From positions 1 to 43,869 of the forward strand of contig CADDZH010000035.1 of the NCBI GenBank assembly GCA_902812455.1: a DNA stretch of 43,869 bases, written 5' to 3'. Positions 24,584 through 32,992 of the stretch are shown here, one piece after another. Every line of letters begins with the position of its first letter. Position 1 is the first letter of the stretch. The position numbers and the translations under genes are program-made. Under the pieces are notes generated by a model. That model was not told where the DNA came from. It saw nothing but the letters and a program-made list of their open reading frames with translations, and searched no databases. The stretch comes from Chloroflexota bacterium. Its GTDB lineage: Bacteria; Chloroflexota; Ktedonobacteria; Ktedonobacterales; Ktedonobacteraceae.

Positions 24584-27331
24584 CTATTCCTCGCGATGCA
24601 ATGGCGCAGGGCGAGTTCCCGTACCGTTTGTTGCCTCAGGCCGCGAGGCGCTCAGTTGTGGATGCTGGTGTGGCAAGATTTGCCGGGCCAGTTCGCGCGG
24701 GTTGGTGGTGATGAGACTGTGTTCAAGCGGGTTTGCCTCCACCGTGACGATGAGCCGCGTGCCGCCCGCGAGCAGCAAGGCTTCCGGCTTCTGCAAGGTG
24801 AGCAACTTCTGGCGTTCCGAAAGGGTCAGGCCGAAGCGGCTGGCCACCGACGAAGCGGAGATGCGATCCTGCTTTTTCAAGATTTTGGTAGCCGCGTTGC
24901 CGGCGATCACCGCGCCGTATTCGTTCTCGACAAAGAGTTCCGGCGACTGGGTGATGGTGACCAGCCGCAAATAGCGTTTTCTGGCGCGGCGGGAGAGGTC
25001 GGCCAGGAAGCGACCACCCTCCGGGTGCTGGATGAGCGACCAGGCCTCGTCAATATAGAGGACACGCGGCCGCGTAGAGGCCAGAACCTGGGTCCACATG
25101 AAATCGGCGATGAGCAGGATGCCGATGGGACGCAGCTCGCCCGACATATCCCTCACATCGAAGACAACGAAGCGCGAGTCAAGCCGCACGTCTGTAGGCG
25201 CGGAGAATGTGCCGGCCAGGCTGCCCTCAACATAGCGATAGAGGCGGTCGCACAAGCCGTACTCGTCACGGCCCGCCTCCCCGCTGGCCAGCACTGCATA
25301 CAGATCGCGCAAGACCGGTGGCGGATTCCCGTGCGTTGCCGGATCGGAGGTGATGCCACGACGGCGATATGCTTCGTAGGTGGCGCGATCCAGCAGGCCC
25401 TTTTCCCGCGTCGAAAGCATGGTCACGCCCGTCGGTCCACGGTCGGAGAGCATGAGATCGTAGAGCGCGTGCAGGCTCTGCACCTTCTCGGCAAGGCGGT
25501 CTCCCCGGCTGCGGTCGGCGATATAGCCCGTGAGATCGATGCCCTGCGGCACCAGCTCGAAGGGATTGAGGTGCTGGGCGGAGCCAGGAGCCAGCCGTAC
25601 AAAGGTGCCGCCAAGCGCGAGGCAGAGGCGCTCGTACTCCCGTTCCGGGTCGATCACCCCCACCTGCAAGCCTTCCTGGTAGCGCAGCAAGAGTTCGCGC
25701 AGGATTTTCAGCTTGCAATAGTAGGATTTGCCTGCACCGGTGATGGCCCCAATGAAGCGATGGGGGTTGTCCAGCGTGTCGGCCCAATCGTCGATGATCA
25801 CCGGCTCGCCACTCGCAGTCACGCCTTCCAGGACGCCGCCCGGTATGGTAAGCGCGCTCGAGACAAAGGGGAAGGCGTACGCCACGCTCATCGTGTCCAG
25901 CAGGGTAGTACGCCTGAGAGGGTCGGCACCCCAGGGCTGCATTGCCTGAAAGGCTGCCAGTTGCTCAAACGTGGTGGGATGCGCTACCAGAAAGAGGTTC
26001 TTCAGCAGCGACAGGAGGCGAGCCGTGCGTTCATTGAGCGTTGCCAGATCGGGCGCGCGCACCTGGATGTATATCCCTACCTCGCAAAGCATCTCTTCGC
26101 GTGCGGCCACCTGGAGCAGCAGCCGTTCGATATCGGAGGCGGCGATGGCTTCATCGGGGTTCTCCACCCAGCCTTTCCTGGTGGCCATACGTTTCGTCGC
26201 GCGAATCTCTGCCTTGCGGCGCCGGTAGCGGCGGAGCATGGCTGCGGGGTCTTGCATGTGGACATGCATGCTGATATCAATACTGTCGTCATGCGTGAAC
26301 AGCGGGGCCAGGTAGCCCATCGTCACTTCGCGTGGATAGCCCACCACCGCGATGCCGCGCAGGTACTCGTCCTCCACCAGCAGGTGATCGGGCCGTTCCA
26401 GCACGGACGAGGGGGCGAGCAGGTCGGCAAGCTGCACAAATCCGGGCTCTGTTCTGGTGTCCTCGTCTTGCTTCACGTTCGCTCGTTTCGTGCCTGTTGG
26501 TCTGTGTAGAGCAAGCGATGTTGCCTCAGGCCGGGTCGCCATAAACCTGCCCTGAGCGGCAAGCATGGCAGCATCTCCAGGGGCAGCGACAACGGGCGCG
26601 TCGATGGCAAGAGAGGCGGGCGCAAGCTCCGGCAGTCGATGGCCTCGCCCAGGAACAAGGCAGGCCGCCGCAAGCTGCGCCAGTTCCGCGTCAGAAAGGC
26701 GGTGCGCGACCAGGTTCATATTTGAGAGCGCCGCAAGGATGCGCTCGCTCTGGATGTCGAGATCAATGCGGGTGGCCGCATGCCCCCGCTCATGCTCGCG
26801 AGCGCGAGCACCCCGTGCCCGCGTTCGTCTCTTCCAGAAGCGATCGGTCCATCCTGCCGGTTCGTGCTCGCCTGCCCCAAAGATGAGATAGCAGCGCGAG
26901 TCATACAGGGCGCGACCGGCGCAGAGCTTTTCAAGGTGGTCGGCGTGCGCGTCGGCCAGTTGCCGGTAGAGGCGCGGAGCTGACAAAGTGGAAGAGACAG
27001 CCTCAAGCCGCTCCAGGTAGTCCGACAGCTCGTGCGGTACGCGGCGGATGAGCACCTGGATGCTGCGCCCGGGCGAGAGCGCCTTGAGCAGGGCCTGATA
27101 GCCCAGGATGAGCGCGGCCCGATCTTCCTCGGATTGCAGTGTGAACGCAGTTCCTGTAACCTCGATCACCGCCACGCCCCGCACGCTTCCTGCCGTCGTT
27201 TTCTCGCGAGCGGCCGAGTGCGGCGAGAGGTAGAGCACGCCATCGCGGATGCGATGCACCCGGGCCACCGCGCGCTGCGTGCTGCCCGCTTTCTTTGGCG
27301 ACTGTGTATAGACACTTTCCTCTGCTCTCAT
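24584..27331 (-). CDS. virB4-like: VirB4-type conjugation ATPase
   Basis: The ATG 27331 follows AGAGGAAAAG at good spacing. The 915-residue protein has the VirB4/TrbE layout: an N-terminal CagE/TrbE/VirB domain (to about 430), then a RecA-like ATPase with Walker A GAITGAGKS near 525-533, VGVIDPEREYERL after it, Walker B VLYIDEAWSL near 753-762, and the arginine-finger-like segment RRARKRYLRLVTITQSP. It is soluble and would sit at the inner face of the membrane powering assembly and substrate movement. A segment rich in Arg and Ala at about 165-190 (RTRARGARAREHERG) looks like an inserted loop. Twenty-four bases separate it from the PrgI-like gene. Confidence 0.92.
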   Translation of the reverse strand: MRAEESVYTQSPKKAGSTQRAVARVHRIRDGVLYLSPHSAAREKTTAGSVRGVAVIEVTGTAFTLQSEEDRAALILGYQALLKALSPGRSIQVLIRRVPHELSDYLERLEAVSSTLSAPRLYRQLADAHADHLEKLCAGRALYDSRCYLIFGAGEHEPAGWTDRFWKRRTRARGARAREHERGHAATRIDLDIQSERILAALSNMNLVAHRLSDAELAQLAAACLVPGRGHRLPELAPASLAIDAPVVAAPGDAAMLAAQGRFMATRPEATSLALHRPTGTKRANVKQDEDTRTEPGFVQLADLLAPSSVLERPDHLLVEDEYLRGIAVVGYPREVTMGYLAPLFTHDDSIDISMHVHMQDPAAMLRRYRRRKAEIRATKRMATRKGWVENPDEAIAASDIERLLLQVAAREEMLCEVGIYIQVRAPDLATLNERTARLLSLLKNLFLVAHPTTFEQLAAFQAMQPWGADPLRRTTLLDTMSVAYAFPFVSSALTIPGGVLEGVTASGEPVIIDDWADTLDNPHRFIGAITGAGKSYYCKLKILRELLLRYQEGLQVGVIDPEREYERLCLALGGTFVRLAPGSAQHLNPFELVPQGIDLTGYIADRSRGDRLAEKVQSLHALYDLMLSDRGPTGVTMLSTREKGLLDRATYEAYRRRGITSDPATHGNPPPVLRDLYAVLASGEAGRDEYGLCDRLYRYVEGSLAGTFSAPTDVRLDSRFVVFDVRDMSGELRPIGILLIADFMWTQVLASTRPRVLYIDEAWSLIQHPEGGRFLADLSRRARKRYLRLVTITQSPELFVENEYGAVIAGNAATKILKKQDRISASSVASRFGLTLSERQKLLTLQKPEALLLAGGTRLIVTVEANPLEHSLITTNPRELARQILPHQHPQLSASRPEATNGTGTRPAPLHREE

Positions 27332-27355
27332 GCGGACTTTTCCTCTCTTGCTCTT

Positions 27356-27736
27356 TCAGTCGCTCGGCCTGTGGCAGGCCCGCATGCTGCGCCACAGGTA
27401 CAGGCGTGGGCGGGCGAAATAGGCCAGCACCACAATCACCCAGGCATCCAGCGGGCGCCCGGCGATCTCTCCAAAGGTGAGGGCCAGGATGAGCACACTT
27501 GCCAGAACGAGCAGCAACCAGTGCAGCGCGGCTCCCACCGGCCCTATTGCCGTGGCAAGCCGGGCAGTGCGCGCCCACAGGGCGGTGGCAAAGCTCCCGC
27601 CCACGAGCAGCAGCAGCAGTTGCCGCGAGGAGAGCGTGACATATCCCAGCGAGAGCACCGTATCCGCCAGCGCCAGGTGCGTCGGAACAGTATGGGCAGT
27701 GGGCAACCCAGATGCAACAGGCGATTTCTCTTCCAT
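27356..27736 (-). CDS. PrgI-family (VirB3-like) membrane protein
   Basis: The ATG at 27736 is preceded by AAGGAG. The product has 126 residues. Two hydrophobic helices (about residues 40-62 and 73-95), a short cytoplasmic N-terminus containing PTHLALADTVLSLGY, and a basic C-terminus match the PrgI/VirB3 layout. The family's role is to join VirB4 to the membrane, and the gene lies directly upstream of virB4, as in other monoderm conjugation operons. The identification rests on size, topology, position and the N-terminal phrase, not on a long motif. Confidence 0.7.
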   Translation of the reverse strand: MEEKSPVASGLPTAHTVPTHLALADTVLSLGYVTLSSRQLLLLLVGGSFATALWARTARLATAIGPVGAALHWLLLVLASVLILALTFGEIAGRPLDAWVIVVLAYFARPRLYLWRSMRACHRPSD

Positions 27737-27774
27737 CGATATACTCCTTCTTCTCTGAGGCACGCGCCTTCGCG

Positions 27775-28071
27775 CTAATGGCCGGCTCCACCTGCCGCTG
27801 TGTTGATGAGGCCGGCAATGGTTGGGCCTAAAAGTCCCACAGCCAGCCCGATCATGGCGGCATAGAGCCAGAACTTCGCCTGCTGGATGCGCCGTTCATT
27901 CTCCCCGGCGAACATGTATAAGAATGCCGCCCAGCCAAGCGCGAAGATCGAGGCCGTCAGGATAAAGGCAAACAGATCGTTGGTCAACGTGCTAAAGAAT
28001 TGCTGGATGGTGACCCCTGCCCCCAGGACAATGCCTGGGAGCAGGATGGACATAATCGTTATCGTGGTCAT
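27775..28071 (-). CDS. VirB2/TrbC-like small membrane protein
   Basis: The ATG at 28071 overlaps the stop of the CHAP gene (ATGA) and has GGAGA upstream, indicating coupled translation. The 98-residue product has a short leading hydrophobic stretch, then two clear membrane helices (about 32-55 and 65-88) joined by a charged loop ENERRIQQAK, and a Gly/Ala-rich tail. It fits a pilin-like or VirB2-like subunit of the transfer channel by size, topology and place. There is no decisive sequence motif. Confidence 0.65.
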   Translation of the reverse strand: MTTITIMSILLPGIVLGAGVTIQQFFSTLTNDLFAFILTASIFALGWAAFLYMFAGENERRIQQAKFWLYAAMIGLAVGLLGPTIAGLINTAAGGAGH

Positions 28072-28961
28072 AATGTCAGTTCTCCATTTCGTTTGTTGCT
28101 GCTCGATGCCGGTTCCGACATGAAAAGCTCCAAAGATTGTTGTTTGCCCTGTGCCGCAAGCTGCCGATTGGCGTTGGTGGTACCCGTAGCAGCCGGGCGG
28201 ATGTAGCCCCATACTGTGTAGCCGGGCCAGCTTGAGGCATCCACTGTAAGGTCGGGCAAAAGCGGCATGGTAGTGTAGGGGCTCACCGAGTTGGCGTTGG
28301 CAAACGTCACCGAACCGTTTTGCCCATTTGCAGGCGGCATGACGCTCACCACAATCGCCACGTGCCCGATGCTGCTGTCCTTGAAGACCATCACATCGCC
28401 CGGAAGGGGCATCCCGGATTCTCCAGAGGGAGCTGCCGCCGGAATTTCCTGCCAGCCCGGCTTGCCCTGGTAGAGCGCCCACAGGTCAAAAGCGTTGGCC
28501 GTCCACGGCATGGGGTAGATCGGCCCGTAGGCCCCGCGCACAAAGCTCACGCACTGATACGTCCCGTTGGCCCAGGCATAGCATCCGGGGCAGACCCGGT
28601 TGCCGTAGGCAATAACGGATTGGGGGAAGGACGAGTTGTACCAGGTGTAGTAACAATCTGGGTAGCTGATCGTGCCCCCACAGGCCGGGTTGACGTAGAG
28701 CGCACCGGCCATCTGCTCGGCCAGGTTCACCACTGCTGCGGCAATCCCGCTCGCTGCGATGCATCCCTCGCTCGGCGTTCCGGTCGAGACAGGCGATGCA
28801 GGCGTTCCGCTCGCCTGAGCGCACGGATTGGTGCCTGATTGCCCCAGTGCGCTGCTCACCAGCGCCGCAAGCAGCGAAACGGCAAGCAGCAGCACCAATC
28901 CTAAACAGGCTGCGCTTACTAGCAGGCATCCTACGATCGGCTTCACCTGGCGTTGCTGCAT
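28068..28961 (-). CDS. CHAP-domain cell-wall hydrolase of the transfer system (VirB1-like role)
   Basis: Two ATGs, 28967 and 28961, follow GGAAGGAG. The second has proper spacing and gives 297 residues. A membrane anchor lies at about 10-35 (VGCLLVSAACLGLVLLLAVS). The CHAP domain begins near 100, with its catalytic cysteine in TYQCVSFVRG and catalytic histidine in SIGHVAIVVS. Additional Cys residues (CGG, CYYTW, CPGCYAW) suggest disulfides outside the cell. Such enzymes cut peptidoglycan to let the conjugation channel through the thick wall. Its membership of the operon is shown by the overlap with the next gene and the 25-base gap to the VirB6 gene. Confidence 0.85.
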   Translation of the reverse strand: MQQRQVKPIVGCLLVSAACLGLVLLLAVSLLAALVSSALGQSGTNPCAQASGTPASPVSTGTPSEGCIAASGIAAAVVNLAEQMAGALYVNPACGGTISYPDCYYTWYNSSFPQSVIAYGNRVCPGCYAWANGTYQCVSFVRGAYGPIYPMPWTANAFDLWALYQGKPGWQEIPAAAPSGESGMPLPGDVMVFKDSSIGHVAIVVSVMPPANGQNGSVTFANANSVSPYTTMPLLPDLTVDASSWPGYTVWGYIRPAATGTTNANRQLAAQGKQQSLELFMSEPASSSNKRNGELTL

Positions 28962-28986
28962 GTTCATGCTCCTTCCTCTTCTGCCT

Positions 28987-30219
28987 CTACAACAGCGCCA
29001 GCAGTTCCGGCGCAACCTCGGCCACGAATTCCCCAACGCCGATCACGGTATCGATGGTTGCCTGCCCCACCTGGTCGGCCAGGGCGCGCATAGCCCAGGT
29101 CTGGAGCATCCCCGGCAAGCGGAACGTCAGGTAGAGCAAGACCGTGGACAGGATGATCTCGAGGATGATGTTGGCGTTCTGGAGCCCGCCGAAGAGCGGA
29201 TTGGCCAGCGCCACGATATTGGCGAGCATGGAGCCGCCGATGGAGAGCATGGCCACCTGCAAGAACTGCACAAACACCGTGAGACTGAAGTTCCGCAGCC
29301 ACAGACGTCCCCAGCCCATCGTCTGTGGCAGGGCAAAACACAGAAAGCCAATGGGGGCCAGTGCTCCCAGGAAGGCGGCAAAGGCGAGCCGGAAGAGCAT
29401 CTGCCCCGTGAGTAAGAGGGCCATCGCGCCCATCACCATCAGGAAGAGGAAGACCAGCCAGCCGTCGCCCAGCGCAATGGCAATGAGGGCGTTAAGCAGG
29501 TTGGCGAAGACCGCGAGGCCCAGGATGGTGAGCACCCCCTGGCAGAGCGCGTTGTTGAGATCGATGAAGGCCTGCACGATCATGGGACTGACCGTCGCAG
29601 CGAGGAAGACTAGAATCACGCGTGGGATGAATTCGGAGAGACCATGCAGGTTCACTCCCATCTGCCTGCCCAGCATCAGGTTGAAGCCGCCCACCAGCAC
29701 GATGAAGGCCAGCGCCGCTGCCGCTACCCCTTGCGCCCAGCCAGTAAAGGCTTGCAGCGTCGCGTCAAGTGGTTGCGTGGGATCACAGCCAAAGAGACTG
29801 GAAAAACAGAGCGGCGTTTGCGTGATGAAATTGGTGTCGTGCTGGCTGGTCATGCTCTTCGTGATGCCGCCGACGATGCCCTGCTCGAACACCTGGACGG
29901 TATTCGCCACCGAAGTGAGAATGGCGTTGATAGCCTGCTCGACCCAGCAGGTGACATCGGTGAGACCGCACCCGTTGGGGATGGTAGTGTGTTGTGCGCC
30001 AGTGGGAGAGAGCGTGATGCCGCCCGCGCCAAGCCCGGAGCCGTGCTGCGGCTTAATGACCTGCACAGATTGTGCTTCTGTAACGGAGTCAGCCATGTGC
30101 TGAGATGGACGTGGGCCAGGGGCAATGGCAAGCAGGCCCGCCATAAAGAAGAGGGCGAAGAGGCAACAGCGAGAAATGGCTCTGCCGATGGTGCTATAGC
30201 GAAGATGGATGGATAGCAT
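28987..30219 (-). CDS. VirB6/TrbL-like polytopic channel protein
   Basis: The ATG at 30219 has AAAGGAA upstream and begins a signal-like hydrophobic N-terminus (ALFFMAGLLAIAPG). The product has 410 residues. After an outside segment of about 120 residues containing two cysteine pairs, six or so membrane helices follow between about 165 and 390 (AAALAFIVLVGGFNLML, VILVFLAATVSPMIVQAF, GWLVFLFLMVMGAMALLL and others). This layout suits the VirB6/TrbL class of channel proteins. The sequence itself is very diverse in this class, so the call rests on topology and operon position. Confidence 0.7.
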   Translation of the reverse strand: MLSIHLRYSTIGRAISRCCLFALFFMAGLLAIAPGPRPSQHMADSVTEAQSVQVIKPQHGSGLGAGGITLSPTGAQHTTIPNGCGLTDVTCWVEQAINAILTSVANTVQVFEQGIVGGITKSMTSQHDTNFITQTPLCFSSLFGCDPTQPLDATLQAFTGWAQGVAAAALAFIVLVGGFNLMLGRQMGVNLHGLSEFIPRVILVFLAATVSPMIVQAFIDLNNALCQGVLTILGLAVFANLLNALIAIALGDGWLVFLFLMVMGAMALLLTGQMLFRLAFAAFLGALAPIGFLCFALPQTMGWGRLWLRNFSLTVFVQFLQVAMLSIGGSMLANIVALANPLFGGLQNANIILEIILSTVLLYLTFRLPGMLQTWAMRALADQVGQATIDTVIGVGEFVAEVAPELLALL

Positions 30220-30248
30220 ATGTGGTTCCTTTCTTCTGATCCTGCTGG

Positions 30249-31247
30249 CTAGCCCGGCATGGGCGGGCAATTTTTCCCGATGGTCGTGACCTGCTCTGCG
30301 ATGGCCTGGTCCTGTTGTTTCAACTGCTGCATGGTGCGTTCGTCTTGCCGGTAGGTGGCCTCAATACGGGCGACAAGGGCGCTGGCCTGCTGTGTGCCCC
30401 GCTGGTAGGCCTGGATGGAGACGATCCAGGGCAGGTGCGCCACACTCAGACCCGCGATCTGCGGCAGCGAGAGATGCCGCGCCCCGTTCCAGGCATGGGT
30501 GAGCCTGTTGTAATCATGTACCAGCGGGTTGTCAGAGGGCGTGAAGAGCAGGGTAAAATAGGCCGTGTCGATGGGTTGATAGGCCACGTCCTGGCATTTG
30601 GTAGCGGTATCCTGCGCTTGCTGCATCGCGGCCAACTCCGCCTGCTGCTCGCGCAACGCTTCCTGCGCCTGGGAGACTGAAGAAGCGTTGGGATCACTTA
30701 TTGTCGCTTGAGTGCGAGCGTCCCGCTGCACCACCGGCAGCATCCCGCGCACCACTTCATACGCGTTAAAGACGGCAAGCAGCGCCGCTTCCTGCTGTTG
30801 TGTGACGGCGATCAAGGTTCGGCGCTGTGTCTGCCCGGCTGCAGGATCAATACCGGAAAGCTGCAACATCTCGCTATCACTATCCTGCTGGCCGCTCAAA
30901 GTTTCGCTGTGCAATCCCCGCCCGATGGTTAGCGTCACCACGCCGCTCGTCGTCATGGTGCCGGTATATCCCATAGTGGTCACATCCGGTTGCGTCGAGG
31001 CCGGAAAGGGTGTGGATTTGTAGGACACCGAAGTCCAGTCGCCTGACAGCGAGTTATTCTGGTTGTGCCAGGTGAGCGAGAGCAGGGTATCGCTATCCGT
31101 CCACACATATGCATATAGCTGCGTTGCCACGTTGCCACAGGCCGTTAAAATGAACGCCAGGATCACGGCCAGCAAGAAGACGTGCAGCGCCCACACCAGG
31201 CTGCTCCAGTAGCGCCCACTCGTTGTGCCAGATCGGTGGTTGTGCAA
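30249..31247 (-). CDS. Membrane-anchored lipoprotein, first gene of the conjugation operon
   Basis: The TTG at 31247 has GAGGAA six bases upstream and no better ATG is near. The 332-residue protein has one hydrophobic segment (about 15-35) ending in LTACGN, a lipobox whose Cys would be lipid-modified. The middle contains Thr/Ser-rich beta segments, and residues about 185-215 form a coiled coil (EALREQQAELAAMQQAQD). The C-terminal third is again helical. No family is recognised. The location at the head of the transfer operon, 30 bases before the VirB6-like gene, suggests a surface component or entry-blocking protein, but this is inferred. Confidence 0.7.
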   Translation of the reverse strand: MHNHRSGTTSGRYWSSLVWALHVFLLAVILAFILTACGNVATQLYAYVWTDSDTLLSLTWHNQNNSLSGDWTSVSYKSTPFPASTQPDVTTMGYTGTMTTSGVVTLTIGRGLHSETLSGQQDSDSEMLQLSGIDPAAGQTQRRTLIAVTQQQEAALLAVFNAYEVVRGMLPVVQRDARTQATISDPNASSVSQAQEALREQQAELAAMQQAQDTATKCQDVAYQPIDTAYFTLLFTPSDNPLVHDYNRLTHAWNGARHLSLPQIAGLSVAHLPWIVSIQAYQRGTQQASALVARIEATYRQDERTMQQLKQQDQAIAEQVTTIGKNCPPMPG

Positions 31248-31802
31248 GGGTCGTTCCTCGGCTTTCTTTTCCTGTTCCGGTCCTTCTTCTTTGCAGGAAC
31301 AAGTGTACCTGGCTCACCCTGTTGGGGAGAACGACATTGCTGAACATTTCGCTAAACATCACTGAACGTTTTTATTAGCATCGGGGTGAGGCGAGTATCG
31401 AAGCCTATTGATTGCCGAATAATCTGGATAATCTTGTGGAAGAAATTATAGTTGGGAATATTGCCAAAGATTATCGCTTTTAAGTAAGAAAGAGGCAGGC
31501 GACCGAAAGCAGAATGGACCTACCAACAACAAAGCGTATGGCAAGGCAGTTACAATCCGATGATTGATCCGTATCTAAGCGACTTTTGCTACTACGCTAT
31601 GTTAGGCAACCTACCAGACATGCCTGAATTCGATAAGATTCATGGAGAGATTGGGGGCATGTGCTGGAGGGATGTCCTTTGTATGAAGAGAGGATCGTAG
31701 GCCATGATTCTAGCAGCGAAGAGCTAAAACATGAGTCAACAGGAAGAACTGAGGGTAAATATGAAAGGTTCGACCATAAGCTGCCCCATCATATTGCAGC
31801 AA
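31248..31802. other. Region without an intact gene between the conjugation operon and the kinase gene
   Basis: This 555-base stretch holds the upstream region of the conjugation operon (31248 to about 31400). It then has a plus-strand stretch, about 31490-31690, that stays open for some 60 codons (contains SDFCYYAMLGNLPDMPEFD), followed by another open stretch in a second frame to the TGA at 31820. Neither has a start with a ribosome site. They look like a decayed gene, but no family is recognised. Confidence 0.4.
31341..31370. repeat. Three related 10-base words upstream of the conjugation operon
   Basis: TGAACATTTC (31341), TAAACATCAC (31353) and TGAACGTTTT (31363) are spaced 12 and 10 bases apart, about 95-125 bases before the first operon codon. 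They could be binding sites for a regulator of transfer. The match is imperfect. Confidence 0.3.
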
Positions 31803-32675
31803 TTACGAGAGGGCAGTGATTGTTCTCTCATTGAATAAAGTCATCGTTGGATCAAAAAGCGCCTCTATCGCTGTGTGTACGCTATCGAAGCGATTGATGC
31901 GCCGTTTTTCCAGCATCCTCAAGATCGCCTGCTCAATGTGATGTGGAATGGTTGGATTGATATGTGATAGAAGAAGAGGTCGCCTACATCTATGGAGGTA
32001 CTTTAATGTTTCAACATCAGAGGCCAGGAACGGCTTGCGCCCAGTAAATAATTCATAGGCAATGCAGCCCAGGCTGTATTGCTCGCTTCGACGGCTGATA
32101 TATCCCTCGAATTGCTCCGGGGCCATGTACGAGATTGTACCCATAGCTGCATGTGCTTGCCATGTTCCAGGTGGCTGCCGATAGGTAGCAAGGCCAAAAT
32201 CGCCCAGCACCGCTTCTCCATTCTCTTTGAAAAGGATATTTTCTGGCTTGACATCATGATGAAGGATATTCAGACCGTGAGTATAGGACAGTGCTTGTCC
32301 AACCTGATCAAGGATAGTCAAGCTTTTCTCTTGTGGAACGGGGCGCGAACGGTAACGATTGAGAAGGACGCGAAGTGAGCCGCCCGGAGCATATTCTGTG
32401 ATCAGATAGGGGCGGCCAAAGCTATCCAGGTTATAATCGTAAATCTCCAGAATGTTGGGGTGATGGAGGTCATTAAGTATCGTTGCTTCAGACAAGAAGC
32501 TATTATGGGCGGCGAGTGAGACACGATCAGGTCGCAGCACTTTAATGGTTACCAGCCATCTCTTAATATGGATGTGCCGTGCGCGAAACGTGTAGCCGGA
32601 CGAACCACAACCCAAGTATTCTTCTATCCGAAAACTGCCGAATCGCCTACCAAGAAAATCTGCCGGGTTGATCAT
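31803..32675 (-). CDS. Soluble eukaryotic-type Ser/Thr protein kinase
   Basis: The ATG at 32675 follows GGAGG by eight bases; a longer frame to 32792 has no ribosome site. The 290-residue protein is one kinase domain: glycine loop LGCGSSGYTF near 14-23, ATP-binding Lys in VTIKVL near 41-46, catalytic loop HHDVKPEN near 128-135 with His in place of the usual Arg of HRD, DFG near 147-149 and APE near 172-174. There is no membrane segment or sensor domain, which is unusual for Chloroflexota kinases that often carry WD40 or PASTA regions. The His-for-Arg change suggests activity less dependent on activation-loop phosphorylation. Three CTAG-centred sites lie upstream. Confidence 0.85.
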   Translation of the reverse strand: MINPADFLGRRFGSFRIEEYLGCGSSGYTFRARHIHIKRWLVTIKVLRPDRVSLAAHNSFLSEATILNDLHHPNILEIYDYNLDSFGRPYLITEYAPGGSLRVLLNRYRSRPVPQEKSLTILDQVGQALSYTHGLNILHHDVKPENILFKENGEAVLGDFGLATYRQPPGTWQAHAAMGTISYMAPEQFEGYISRRSEQYSLGCIAYELFTGRKPFLASDVETLKYLHRCRRPLLLSHINPTIPHHIEQAILRMLEKRRINRFDSVHTAIEALFDPTMTLFNERTITALS

Positions 32676-32909
32676 GCGTAGAACCTCCGAGCCTGCTATT
32701 TCTCCTACCTGTGCCGCCAGTGCTAGACAGATGCACTGCAACATCTGAAAAAATAGGTACTTGCCGCCAGGAATGGTAGGAGATTGTCTCATCAGCTCTG
32801 CCGCAATAGCAGATAGCTTTGAGCAGAGTGATAAGGCAGCACTCAGGTTGTTCTTTAGTATATTGTTAAGGTGTGCGCAGCTTTTTCCCTTCTTGCCGCA
32901 TTATAACAC

Positions 32910-32947
32910 ATCTAGATGATATTGTCTAGCCTATTTAGTCTAGACCA
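32910..32947. promoter_or_regulatory. Three CTAG-centred sites upstream of the kinase gene
   Basis: ATCTAGAT (32910-32917), TGTCTAG (32923-32929) and AGTCTAGACCA (32937-32947) have their CTAG cores at 32913, 32926 and 32940, 13-14 bases apart. The third contains the palindrome GTCTAGAC. TGGTCTAGACCA is the known operator core of DasR, a HutC-type GntR regulator, and a HutC-type GntR gene lies 4 kb away. Confidence 0.45.
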
Positions 32948-32992
32948 AAAGCAGCTGCAAAATAATGAGGAAGTAATCACATCTACAGGGAG

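Larger units (their letters stand above)
19323..31247 (-). mobile_element. Conjugative DNA-transfer module (ICE or plasmid core)
   Basis: Eight genes on one strand with short gaps or stop-start overlaps encode a minimal type IV secretion system of the monoderm type: lipoprotein, VirB6-like channel, CHAP hydrolase, VirB2-like and PrgI-like small membrane proteins, VirB4 ATPase, VirD4/TraG coupling protein and replication-relaxation protein. No integrase, attachment site or MOB relaxase of a known type is visible. The limits given are those of the gene cluster, not of the whole element. Confidence 0.75.

Noticed and set aside
24485..26509. A 674-residue plus-strand open frame opposite the VirB4 gene
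   Set aside because: It lies antisense to a well-supported VirB4 gene with complete Walker motifs, lacks a ribosome site, and its protein is poor in recognisable structure. It is a product of high GC content.
28320..28838. A plus-strand frame of 172 residues opposite the CHAP gene
   Set aside because: The minus-strand gene has the CHAP Cys and His motifs and a proper ribosome site. The plus frame has neither.
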